Part shown: positions 55,016 through 64,000 of the stretch, piece by piece
Position numbering within the stretch: position 1 is the first letter of the stretch
Layout of the letters: each line of letters starts with the position of its first letter
Assembly: GCA_010015655.1 (NCBI GenBank)
Contig: ML976679.1
Coordinates: 381,587 to 445,586, forward strand
Origin: Bimuria novae-zelandiae CBS 107.79
Lineage: Eukaryota > Ascomycota > Dothideomycetes > Pleosporales > Didymosphaeriaceae
Direction: 5' to 3'
DNA length: 64,000 nucleotides
Notes under the pieces: model-generated
Databases searched by the model: none
Seen by the model: only the letters and a program-made list of their open reading frames with translations
Told to the model about the DNA's origin: nothing
Translations under genes and position numbers: made by a program

Positions 55016-55679
55016 TAATATTAAAACTTAACGTTTATTTACATACGCATTTACCTTATACTATACATAATAATACGTAGTAGTTATAAACGCCTAGTAA
55101 TATTTTAAAATAAGGTTATAATTAACGCTAGTAAAGGAAAGGATTTAAAGGCACATAAATAGTTTTTTAATAAACCTAATTAAGGCCTTTAAAAAGATAG
55201 TAAAAGGTACAGTAATAGTAGCGTATAAGCTAGTATTAATATAAAAGTAAATTACTAAGCTTTGAGCTACTAATAAGGCTGCTACGTAATTAAAATTATA
55301 AAAAAAAAGTAATTATAGTAAAAAAGAGTTTTTATAACTACTAAAAGTTAGTAATTAATCACTTTAAAGAACTTTAGGGCGCGTACTAATAAAAAGAAAG
55401 TAAAAAAAATAGTACGCGCTAATAGAGGTAAATTAGCTTAATAATACTATAAACACTATAGTAAAGCTAAGTATAATGAAATAACTTATAAGTAGCTTAT
55501 AAAAGTAAGTTTTAAGTAGATTAGCTTATTATAATTTCTTATAGCTATTTATGCGCGTTCTATACTATCGTGTAGAGTATAGATTTTAGTAGGGTCTTGG
55601 CAGAATAATGTACTCGCTTGTGACGTATGTTAATAGCTTAACCACCTATTACTTAATTACTTTATAATAAAGCAAATAT

Positions 55680-56060
55680 TATCCTTACTATCTTAGCTCT
55701 TAATTAAAACTAATTCTTAAGTATATAGCCCGCTACTACTATATATAAAGTCTCTTAAAGAATAATAGATTAATAACGCGCTGCAATCGCTACATAACGT
55801 AATTATAAGTCTAATTTAAAAAAGCCTACTAAACTGGAAGAAGAGATAATTATTAGGTATATATATAATTTAAATTTACAAGGATTTCTACCTATTTTAG
55901 GTACTATATAAAATAGAGTAGATAAGCTACTTACTAAATAAGCTGCCAATAAGGCTAGTAAAAAGTAACTACGTAACTTTATTTAGCACATAGATAGCCT
56001 TATTGTATAATTTAATTAATTATATAATTAATAACGGATTATATATAAGAATCTAAATAC
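55680..56060 (+). mobile_element. Decayed Fot1-like remnant
   Basis: The plus strand still reads KLEEEIIIRYIYNLNLQGFL, DKLLTK and LRNFI, the CENP-B-type region of a Fot1 transposase. There are no recognisable TIRs and the catalytic part is missing. The RIP zone ends sharply at about 56070. Confidence 0.5.
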
Positions 56061-56845
56061 TAACGTTTATCACTGTAGGTCGAGAAACACCCCGCGCCGA
56101 GAAAATGAGGGGTACTTCAACTTCAAACAACTCAAAATCTGTGCACACGTTGATACTCACTATAACCTTATATAGGTAAAGTGATATAGCTATTCCTAGA
56201 CATCTCGGACTCCAATCTCAAAATTACGATATGCATTGTCGCCTTCGCGCCTAATTTGCAGAGAGCCTTATTTTTAGCAAAACAGGGTTCCTTCCCTATA
56301 GCACTACTATTAAGCTCTTACTACTCTAAAATACTTATTAAATGGTGTTATCCAAGCCATAAAATCTTACCACGATGCTAGGAAGTCAATTATCAACGTT
56401 GTGTCTACCGTGGCGCACAAATTCATGCAAGGTCACTACCGTGGTCGGTACTGCCGATCAAAGCAATTTCCAACCCTGGCTAGTGCGAGACGACGCGCAC
56501 GTCGTACATAATTCATCATTATGTAATTTACACATTACATCCCGTATGCCAAGCTTGTGGCTGTCACGTCTGTCAGGGCTATGGCTGTGCGGACGCCGAC
56601 GTTGCAATCAGCCCCAGCCAGATAAATTCCACGCCTCATTTCACTTATTTTCACTTGCGGAGAAAATGGTATCGGTGCTTCCTGACGATTAGTTTCAGCT
56701 CAGGTTCGCCACTAAGTCTGACCTAGACCACATTGCGGTCGTAGACCAACAAGGCTTTTCAGATGACCCAGAATTCAATCACTGTATCCCGTATCGTCAA
56801 TAGTACCCGGAGACGAGCTTGACAAACGTTGTAGAAGATGTTCCA
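56061..56845. other. Unique DNA between transposon nest and HET gene
   Basis: GC-normal from about 56080. A 105-codon plus-strand ORF at 56375-56692 has no recognisable features and is downstream, antisense to the HET gene; I do not call it. Confidence 0.45.
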
Positions 56846-59277
56846 CTAAATACGGGCTCGCAGTCTAGCTTTATGAAAAGAATACGCTGAATTGAAAAAT
56901 AAACTACATTCCCACTTATGGTCCGGGAAGAAGACCTGGAGGATGGCTTGGTGATGCTTCTGAAAAGTGGCCGCAGCTTCCACAATGGCTCTCGTGGTTA
57001 AAGAACTGAACGGAATTGGAATCAGCAACGGCTTACTGCTTTGTTCATGTTTTCGCTCGACAGGATGAAGAGCTCCTGGCCCAATTCCTTGTTGTCTCTC
57101 AAGCGAGCCTGAAGGACTGCAGCTTAACCCCGCGAGCCTCGAGCATCTCCGGAAAAATCGCGGATCACAGTTCACCAATTCCTCAGTTTCGAGATTCCTG
57201 AATCTCTCAAATATGGCCGGATCATCAGCAAGTCTTTCGTACGTCGCTCGCTCCCAGTTCCATGGCAAGGGTTCCAGCCGTGGGTCATTTAAAGTCTCTT
57301 CGTGGTCCGTGAGGTGGACAAGACGTTGCGTTGGTCTTCCCAAGGCATCTCCTTTGATAATTGTCTTCCAGTGATCTGACAGTGGCCCAAGGATGCCAAC
57401 AGCGTCACTGAGGCCATGCACGTAACATTCTCCCACGACATGGAATTGGGCAGATGAAGTCCGACGCAAGACAATGAGGGCGTAAGTCCCTAAGATAAAG
57501 CAAACTGAGTCCCCTTGTAACAGTCAATTCAAAGTTTCCTAGTGGACCGATGGGGTGACTCATAACTTACCAGTTTGAGCACCAGCTGGAGCTGTACCAA
57601 TGTGCCCAGTCTCCGTAGTAAAAAACCGGCGACCGCGAATCTTCTGTATTGTGTTTGTGGTCTCTCTTGCGGAGTATATCGTGTCATCCTGAGTGGTGGC
57701 AGTCAGGCACAGAATATTGCGGAGCATACCGACCCATTCCGAAATGCTCAAGAAATGGCTGTACGGGTGCCGTTCTCTCGTCCGGTTCATGCAAAGTGTC
57801 AGGGCAAACGCGGTTTCCATAGTCTCACCTGTGACGTAAGTGCCTTTGTTTGGCAAATGCTGGAACCAATCTCCAACCGCCAGCAGCGTCTCCTCCTCGA
57901 CCTTGGAAGCCATCCCACTGACAGCCTTAATCGTGGTATACTGTTTTCCGACAACCTCGAGTACGTCTGGTTCCGTGTATGTAAACCATGCCCGCGAGAT
58001 TCCAGAAGAAAGCTGCTCGCTCAGAACTGGAGCTGCAAATTCTGTCTTAGACCAGTCGGGCACCCATGACGGTCCCCCGATTTGGCGGTTGGCTAGATCA
58101 CAATGTTTCAGCAGCTCTAACCGTTTTGTTGCATTCAAATGCGTCAGGAATGCCTCCTTATACACGTCCTCGACGGGTCTTAGGTAGTCAACCACGATCC
58201 TGGAGCTGAAGTATGTTGGTGTGATGCCCAGGAGTCCGTAGATTTTATCTCTTGGATTAGCACAGCCCTTGCTTCGACTGACGTCCAGGATATTGCTCAT
58301 TGAGTGGCCCGCATCGTCGTATTTAAGGAAGACGATATGCCGGCATCGCTCACGAAACCGCATCGAAGGTAGACTGTCTTTATTGTGTAGACAGAGCACC
58401 GCCAGCCAAAAATTATTCCACGGTATCGTATCGCCGCCGCATTGAAGAAACGCGTGCCAGCTGCCTAGCTTGATCTCTTGCCAGCACCAGAGCCTGTAAA
58501 ACCACGCGCATTCCACGAAATTGATTAAAGCTTGCCAGGTCCGCTGATCGAAGGACGGCGCGTGGTCATTCCTCCACAGGTGAGGCTCCGTGGCGTCGGG
58601 TGCGGCAATGATTCGGCCGCTCTTCGTTGCTTCGAGTTGCCGCCCGATATGCTGTAATGTTGCGAGTGCGTGTTTGCTGTTGTTGGACTCTTCACCAAGC
58701 CAAGCTATCACCCGCTGGGCTAGTGTGTAGATGTTTGTCATCCTCTTCACCTGTTCATTCCGCTCTTCGATATCTTCTTGGTTAATGCATATGGCGTCAA
58801 TCCATAAGACCCGCGTCTCATCTGAGTAGCGCAAGTAGCGGAGCGCGGAGGCCAGGTTGGGACGCAACCCCAATGTCGCGGAAGGCTCACCACTGCCTTG
58901 GTTATCCTCAACCTGACCGAATTCCGAGATATCAGCATCTCCCAGGTATATGACAAAGCCTCGTATCGCGGTTGGTATTCTGAACTCTCCTCAAGAGATG
59001 GTGCAACGGTTACGAGAGGATGCGCCTCACCAGTGACAACGTTGAATATCACGAAGTCGCCGCTTTCGGTTTCTTCTATTGTCCAAGGCCGAGAGACCAA
59101 GGTCCGGACAGAGTCAACCTGGAAGTTCTCTGCCTTTGGTGGTGGTGTGGCAGGCAGGGGAAATGGCGAATGGAGGATTCGGACTTTGATGTCGTCCTCA
59201 AACTTGCCGGGTAGAAGATGAACAAGTCGAATCTCCTGTGACGCACTTCGGAGCGGTTCATATCGGTAGGACGCCAT
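56846..59277 (-). pseudogene. HET-domain (heterokaryon incompatibility) protein with one-base frame break
   Basis: ATG 59277 (MASYRYEPLR). HET block 1 is YEALSYTW at residues 105-112. Directly after it the frame breaks in a GGG run (58941-58943); family members read YTWGD, which needs one more base. The next frame has NLASALRYLR, RVLWIDAICINQED (block 2), then WFYRLWCWQEIKLG and PRDKIYGLLGI (block 3). A 57-bp intron (57570-57514) precedes the C-terminal VVGECYVHGLSDAVGILG. Both exons together are one base short of a multiple of three, which fits a single-base loss. About 791 residues otherwise. HET proteins trigger cell death on contact with incompatible partners. The lesion may be a real null allele or a sequencing error. 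Stop is TAG at 56846. Confidence 0.85.
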
Positions 59278-59415
59278 TGGCCTGTTGTTAGTGATTGGCA
59301 GTTTTGCCAGAGCACTCTAAGTTACGTCGAGAGGACTGGATGAGGTGGGCAAGAGTGAACAATTCCTGGTGCTACAGCCCCTCAGCTTGACCAGAGGATT
59401 TAGCGCTGCCCTGTA

Positions 59416-62400
59416 CCGTGTCTTGGCAGATCGTGCGCCGCGTCAGATTTCGCGCCACCTAACACCAAATCTACGGTTAATAATATAAGACTTAGAGCTC
59501 TATACAATAGCTTCTATCGCGAAATTTTCTAAAGTTAAGGTCTTTTAGGCTTATTAATAATTACTAGCTACTTAGATTATAAATATTTACTTAGTATTCT
59601 AATAATTTAACCTCTACGTAATAAGGGTATTAATAAAGTAAATATAGCTTTATTAACACGTATAGGTGCTAGCATAGGCTTTTTCATATTAATAAATTTA
59701 TAAGTAGACTTTAAAGCTTTCTAATTATTCTTTTTAAATAATTTAATATAATTCTAAAGTTACTTTTAAGTCCTATAAGCCTATTAATTAAGGCGCTACT
59801 TAGTAGCCTAATTAGCTTTTTTTTAGCATGTATATTTTTAGTTATTACCTACGTAACGCACCTCTCTTATAATACTTAAATTTTAAGTTACCTATTAACT
59901 ATCCTAATCTCTTATTACTAACTTTTTTAAAGTTATAATTATTTTTTTAAGCTTTATATTTGCTAAGAGAATTGCGCACTCTTTATACTTAAATAGGTAA
60001 TTAAAAAACTACTTTTTTAAACTACTTATTAGGTTACTTAAAGGGTAGAGTCTTGCCCTTTATTTAACACTATTTCTTATTAATAAGCGTATTTTATAAA
60101 CCCTAAATCTTAAGCTTTAAGAGTTATTTTTATAAAAAGATTAAGTATATTATTTAGCTAACCTTACGCGACTTATTAGTGGCTAAATCCTTAATAGTAA
60201 AGTATAGTAAACGCTTTATTTTATACTAATTTAACGCGCTAAGTACTAACGTAGAGCTCTTTTATAATTCTTACTTAGGTAGATTATCCTTATTAAACCT
60301 CTTAAGAATAGCGTCTAGATTAAGTAGTAAGTTACCTGTAGCTTTAAAAGCTTTATAAATTAATAGCAGATTTATTAACCTTATCTAGACGCTCTAGAAT
60401 AGGCTAAAGAAGTTTTTTTTATAATAGAGGATAGTTCTTAGCTTTTATAAAGGAAGGCTAATAGCTTATCTAAGCATATAGCTAAGAGAGACTTAAATAT
60501 ATAGATATTAAAAAGCTACAACGTATAAGTTGCATAAGAGGGAAATACTATAAGAATAATCTTATTTTAGTTATAATAGTTAATAAAATCTATAGTAACG
60601 TAAGATCTATAACTATTAAGAATTAAAAGTTAGTATACTTATTAAGCTTTTTTAGCTTTCTCTTTTATATAGCGATTAAATACTTATTTTAGCCATGCTA
60701 GCCCTATCTAATTATTTAACTACCCTAAGGTAGATAAGGTAATAAAGGCTATATAGTGTTAAGGATTAATTTTCTCTACCTAGCTTAACAATAGACTTTA
60801 AGAGTTAGACTAATATATAAGAGATAACTCTAGGGCAGATCTATTAGTGTATATACATACTATAAGCGAGGTCCACTCGCGGCTATTATCCTGTATAGCC
60901 TGCTTAACTTAGCGACTCTAAAATAGAGGCCTATTAAAGATTCTTTTTAAGCGGCTAGTAATACTAAGAAGGAAGCCTTTCTTATTTATATTATATATAT
61001 ACTAAGGCTCTACACTATACTTCGTGATCTTCTTATATAGAAGCTTAAAATAGAGTCTATATTTTGCCTCTAAACTAGCTTAGTGGCGATTGCAATTAAT
61101 TTTAGTTATTTATCTTAATATAAGTTAGTTATTATTATTTATAATAAAGTAATTAACCTAGCTTATACTAACGTCCTTTTTAGTAATAGAAGACGCGAAG
61201 TTTTGTATTATTTAACGTATAAAAAAAGCCCTTATTTAGTATAGTAAGTAATATACTATATAAGCTCGAATTCTTGTTATAGATAGAGATTTTAATAATT
61301 ATTATAGGGTACTAGCTTTGCTTATATAGCGCGTCTATAACTACGTATTAACGTAGCTTATATAATACTAAAGTCTTTTATTATTTTTTAATGTAAGAAT
61401 AATTTTCTTAGTTTTTGTAATTTAATTACTATATTTAACGTGGTTCACCACCGAGCGGGCCAACCCCACCGAGCGGGCCACTTTTTAAAAGTCAGTCTAT
61501 TGCGAAGCGCCTCCTACAACACCACTACAATTTACTATAATTCGCAGAACATAGAAATACTATTTAGACTTATTGCTATTAGATGCATCTACAATTTCTA
61601 CTGCGCAGGTGCGAGCGTTGTGGCCAGCTTCGCCGCAACGTCTGCAGCGCCTCTGCCCACGCACCCTCTTTACAGACTCTTCACCCTCCTTTTGCCCACT
61701 ACTATCCTTTTTAGCTATTAAATCGACTACCTCTCTTACTATAAGTGTCTTAGCTGCCTAAATATACTTCCTTTTTTAACTTTTTACTTTTATTACTATC
61801 TTTACTATTTTGCGAAGCCTTGCTATTTCCTATTATATTAATACTATTTCGTGCCCTATTAATGCAACACCTTTGTTAAGCTACTTAATAGCTCTAAAAA
61901 GCGGAGAAACTAGTAAATCTCTATACTTTTATACACGCTTATAAACTAGCGTTAACTAAGCCTCTATCTCGCGGAGCTTACTTAGTGTTTTTAATTCTTA
62001 TAGGATATCCTTTACGTTAGGTAGAGTTAGCGTACGAAGAACTATATTAAGTCTTAATAACACTACCTCTAGGTCGTGTAGGACTAATTTAGCGCCTTTA
62101 AAGCCTGCGCAAATGTTCGCCTTTATTATTACTTTTTTAAAAGCTATTTTAAAGGCTAGTAGAAAGACCTTCTTTTTAATTTACTTAGTGCCGTACTATG
62201 CTAAGCTACTAATCTTATTACTATACGCCCGCTTTAAAGGCGAAAAACAACCCACATTAAGTAGCTACAAGAGGTGTGATGAGTGTAGAGGCATATAGAG
62301 AATAATAATCTTCTGTTCCTTACAGTATTTGTAGAATTCGTGTAAGCAGTGGCTCTTGTAACTATCTATAATTAGTAGCTAGTGTGCACCTAAACTACGC

Positions 62401-63394
62401 GCCTTAGTATAGGTATTAAAATATCTTAGCTAGGTAAGGCTAAGCTTATTTAACGTCTAGCTATTAGGACTAACTTTAATAACCTAGTCTTAGGGTAGAT
62501 TATAGAACCAGGACGTGATTAGAACCTTACTAGAAAAGATAAGAAAGAGTAGTAGAGCCTAGCCTTTAGCGCTAATACCCTAGATATTAGTAACTTACTT
62601 ATAGTTACTAGGTTAAATCTTCTTTAGGTTGCTTTGCTTCTTAGAGCTTGTAAAGACTATCTAACCCTGTATTACCCCTATTATAAAGCCTGTCTCGTCG
62701 AAGTTGTACGTGTCGTTATTAGCGATACTGTATTTAGCCTTAGTATTAGTAACTAGCTTAAACTAGGGCGTTATAATACGTAGATCTTTATTTAGGGCTC
62801 GCTAACAATTATATAAATAGCTCTTTTAAAGCTTAATTTCTAGCATACGCGTCTTAAGCCTATCTACCTAGTACTTACTAATAGGCTATCTACCGCGCTT
62901 AGCAAGTAGATTATTAGCTATATTTTAGACTATATCCCTTGTTGCACCTATTCCTCGCTAGTTAAGCTTAAGTATACGTTAGACTAAAGCCTCTTCCTCT
63001 AGCTTAGTTAGCTTCTTTAAGTTAGGCTCGCGATTGCGTTAAGAGAGGGCTCCTTAGCGTTATTATTATACTATTATTTAAGGCACGCTAAAGGCTATAA
63101 TAACGCGTCTTTTACTTTTATTATAATTTTTAATTATAGCTTAGATAGCAAGCTATAGTGCGCTTTTAGTATAAAGTTGTTACGCGTTATGTTGTGATGG
63201 TATTATAGTATAAGCTAGAGGTAGGCTGCATTTAGCAAAGTTGGCCCGCTCAGTGGGGTTGGCCCGCTCGGTGGTGAACCACGTTATAGCTTTAAGGGGA
63301 TTTATATTAATAGAGTTGCGACGCGTCAAAGCTAAGGCCCCTCATTGTTAGGGGGCGCGAAATCTGACGCGGCGCACGATCTGCCAAGACACGG
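59416..63394 (-). mobile_element. Pogo-type DNA transposon (element F), relative of E, with nested G
   Basis: TIRs of about 48 bp starting CCGTGTCTTGGCAGATCGTG, flanked by TA (59414-59415, 63395-63396). Without G it is 2.13 kb, like E, and aligns to E along its length. Degenerate repeat CAGATcgtGCGCC / CAGATttcGCGCC is 17 bp apart in the TIR. The transposase on the minus strand is heavily RIP-mutated; the match to E near 60.8-61.1 kb gives the orientation. TIRs themselves are almost unmutated. Confidence 0.9.
61438..63284 (-). mobile_element. Fot1-like DNA transposon nested in F (element G)
   Basis: 43-bp TIRs beginning ACGTGGTTCACCACCGAGCG (61438-61480, 63242-63284; one mismatch), with TA on both sides. 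CCACCGAGCGGGCCA occurs twice per TIR, 18 bp apart. 1.85 kb. Minus-strand transposase: EEALVQRILKLN, NIANNLLAKRGR, YNFDETGFIIGV (near 62690), LLIIDSYKSHCLHEFYKYC (near 62350) and MPLHSSHLL. Several RIP stops. Part of the middle (62.1-62.35 kb) is less mutated. Confidence 0.92.
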
Positions 63395-63760
63395 TATTCA
63401 TGGCGCTGGCGCGTGAGGATCCTACCCATCTCTCTCCTGTATTCTGGGCATTACCGGTGCGATGCTCGATGCGGGCCTTGGCAGTTGGCGCATCGCAGGT
63501 GGCCCTCTTGCCCGCACATGTCGCACGTTTCTGGCCGTATGCAGTCGCGTGCCCGGTGTCCGAACCGTCTGCACTTGAAGCAGGCCACCGGCGTGCGCCG
63601 CTCCTCGAACGGCGACATCATGATGCCGGCCTCTGCCAAACGTCACACTGTCCGACCTGAGCAGCTTCTCTGCCTCCTCCTTAGTCGCTACCTTAGTCAC
63701 CGCCGACGCGTGCTGTCCGCTAGGTCTTGGCCGCCCGAGCTAGCGCATCGTGCACACCTC
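63395..63760 (-). pseudogene. CCHC gag-like ORF fragment (LINE-type ORF1 or similar)
   Basis: Minus strand: ATKEEAEKLLRSD, then after a one-base frame break AGIMMSPFEERRTPVACFKC. This is followed by a cluster of zinc knuckles CFKCRRFGHRARDC and CDMCGQEGHLRCANCQGPH, RASHR, one TAA, and CPEYRREMGRIL. Multiple closely packed CCHC knuckles are characteristic of non-LTR retrotransposon ORF1 proteins. It is cut on the left by element F and on the right by element C. Joining across F, keeping one TA, leaves the frame open for about 35 further codons into 59.3 kb. Confidence 0.65.
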
Positions 63761-63762
63761 TA

Positions 63763-64000
63763 CGAAGGAGCTCGTTTTTATTGTGTATTCCTTGGCACCC
63801 GAGCTCCAACGCGAACACCAACATTCTTGACTCCCACTTTCCCACCCATACCAGCCACGCCGCACACGCCTATATACACCAAAAAAATGCCTATTAATCG
63901 CCGGAAGCCGTACAAGTACAAGGTACAAAAACCCCGAGAAAAAAAGACCCAGAAACGCGATCTTACGGCGGTGGAGAGAGCTTTTGCAGTCGGCGCGTCG
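63763..64000 (+). mobile_element. Tc1/mariner element, same family as A, right part outside window (element C)
   Basis: Left TIR CGAAGGAGCTCGTTTTTATT at 63763-63782 after a TA, identical to both ends of element A. The following 220 bp match A's transposase end but without RIP changes. Confidence 0.88.
63887..64000 (+). CDS. N-terminus of Tc1/mariner transposase, intact as far as visible
   Basis: ATG 63887 opens 38 codons to the window edge: basic start MPINRRKPYKYKVQ and, further on, LTAVERAFAVGA, which also appears in element A. The two early stop codons of A are CAA and CGA here. The gene is truncated by the window, so activity cannot be judged. Confidence 0.75.
   Translation, partial: MPINRRKPYKYKVQKPREKKTQKRDLTAVERAFAVGAS

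Larger units (their letters stand above)
50128..55630 (+). mobile_element. Fot1-like DNA transposon carrying two nested elements (element I)
   Basis: Ends TCGTACTTCACAAGCGAG... (50128) and, at the right, the complement of ACATACGTCACAAGCGAG... (55630), with TA on both sides. Without inserts K and J it is about 1.84 kb. The remaining sequence aligns throughout with element J, including the transposase blocks, but is much more heavily RIP-mutated. Transposase on the plus strand, unreadable without ignoring stops. Confidence 0.88.

Noticed and set aside
56375..56692. 105-codon plus-strand ORF downstream of the HET gene
   Set aside because: No recognisable features, weak coding character, surrounded by intergenic DNA.
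1..64000. tRNA or rRNA genes
   Set aside because: No cloverleaf-type or rRNA core sequence was recognised by eye on either strand. A tRNA scan would be decisive.

Overview
This window looks like a contig from a filamentous ascomycete (Pezizomycotina; Dothideomycetes is plausible but not proven). The host genes have short GT-AG introns of about 46-57 bp. The gene set is typical of such fungi: a Crh-type cell-wall glycosidase, a GH35 beta-galactosidase, a NACHT-type NLR, a HET-domain protein and an omega-amidase. More than half of the window is transposon DNA carrying a strong RIP (repeat-induced point mutation) signature: CA and TG dinucleotides are almost completely converted to TA, CG dinucleotides survive, and coding frames are broken by TAA/TAG rather than by indels.

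Layout. (1) 1-12.7 kb is GC-normal host DNA: a 5'-truncated hypothetical gene, a Crh-like GH16 enzyme with a C-terminal membrane anchor, two conserved fungal proteins of unknown function, and an RBR-type E3 ligase locus damaged by an assembly gap and a frame break. (2) 12.74-39.37 kb is a transposon block. Four TA-flanked DNA transposons and one copia retrotransposon sit side by side, separated by 0-30 bp of host sequence. The 17-kb copia copy (170-bp LTRs, CCTGG target duplication) contains a Fot1-like element, a partial chromovirus, and a complete 7.1-kb gypsy element (475-bp LTRs, CTCTA duplication). (3) 39.5-49.8 kb is host DNA: GH35 beta-galactosidase, a NACHT NLR, omega-amidase, and a membrane-anchored protein gene with two RIP-like stops. 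(4) 50.13-55.63 kb is a pogo/Fot1 nest, an outer element carrying two inserts, one of them its own relative. (5) 56.8-59.3 kb is a HET-domain gene with a one-base frame break. (6) 59.4-64 kb is another pogo element containing a Fot1 element. It splits a CCHC gag-like ORF, and a fresh-looking Tc1/mariner copy starts at the right edge.

Element boundaries are well supported because terminal repeats, target duplications and corrected lengths agree. For example, the outer element at 50.1 kb is 1.84 kb after removing its inserts, against 1.87 kb for its relative. The elements at 20.1 and 59.4 kb are 2.126 and 2.130 kb.

The most interesting pattern is that all the pogo/Fot1-like families here carry two direct copies of a 12-16-bp motif inside each terminal inverted repeat. 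The copies are almost always 17 bp apart, although the motif sequence differs completely between families. Also notable are a two-gene Tc1/mariner-like element with a convergent second ORF of unknown function, and an insertion hot spot whose empty site can be inferred. Two allorecognition-type genes (NLR and HET) border the transposon nest.
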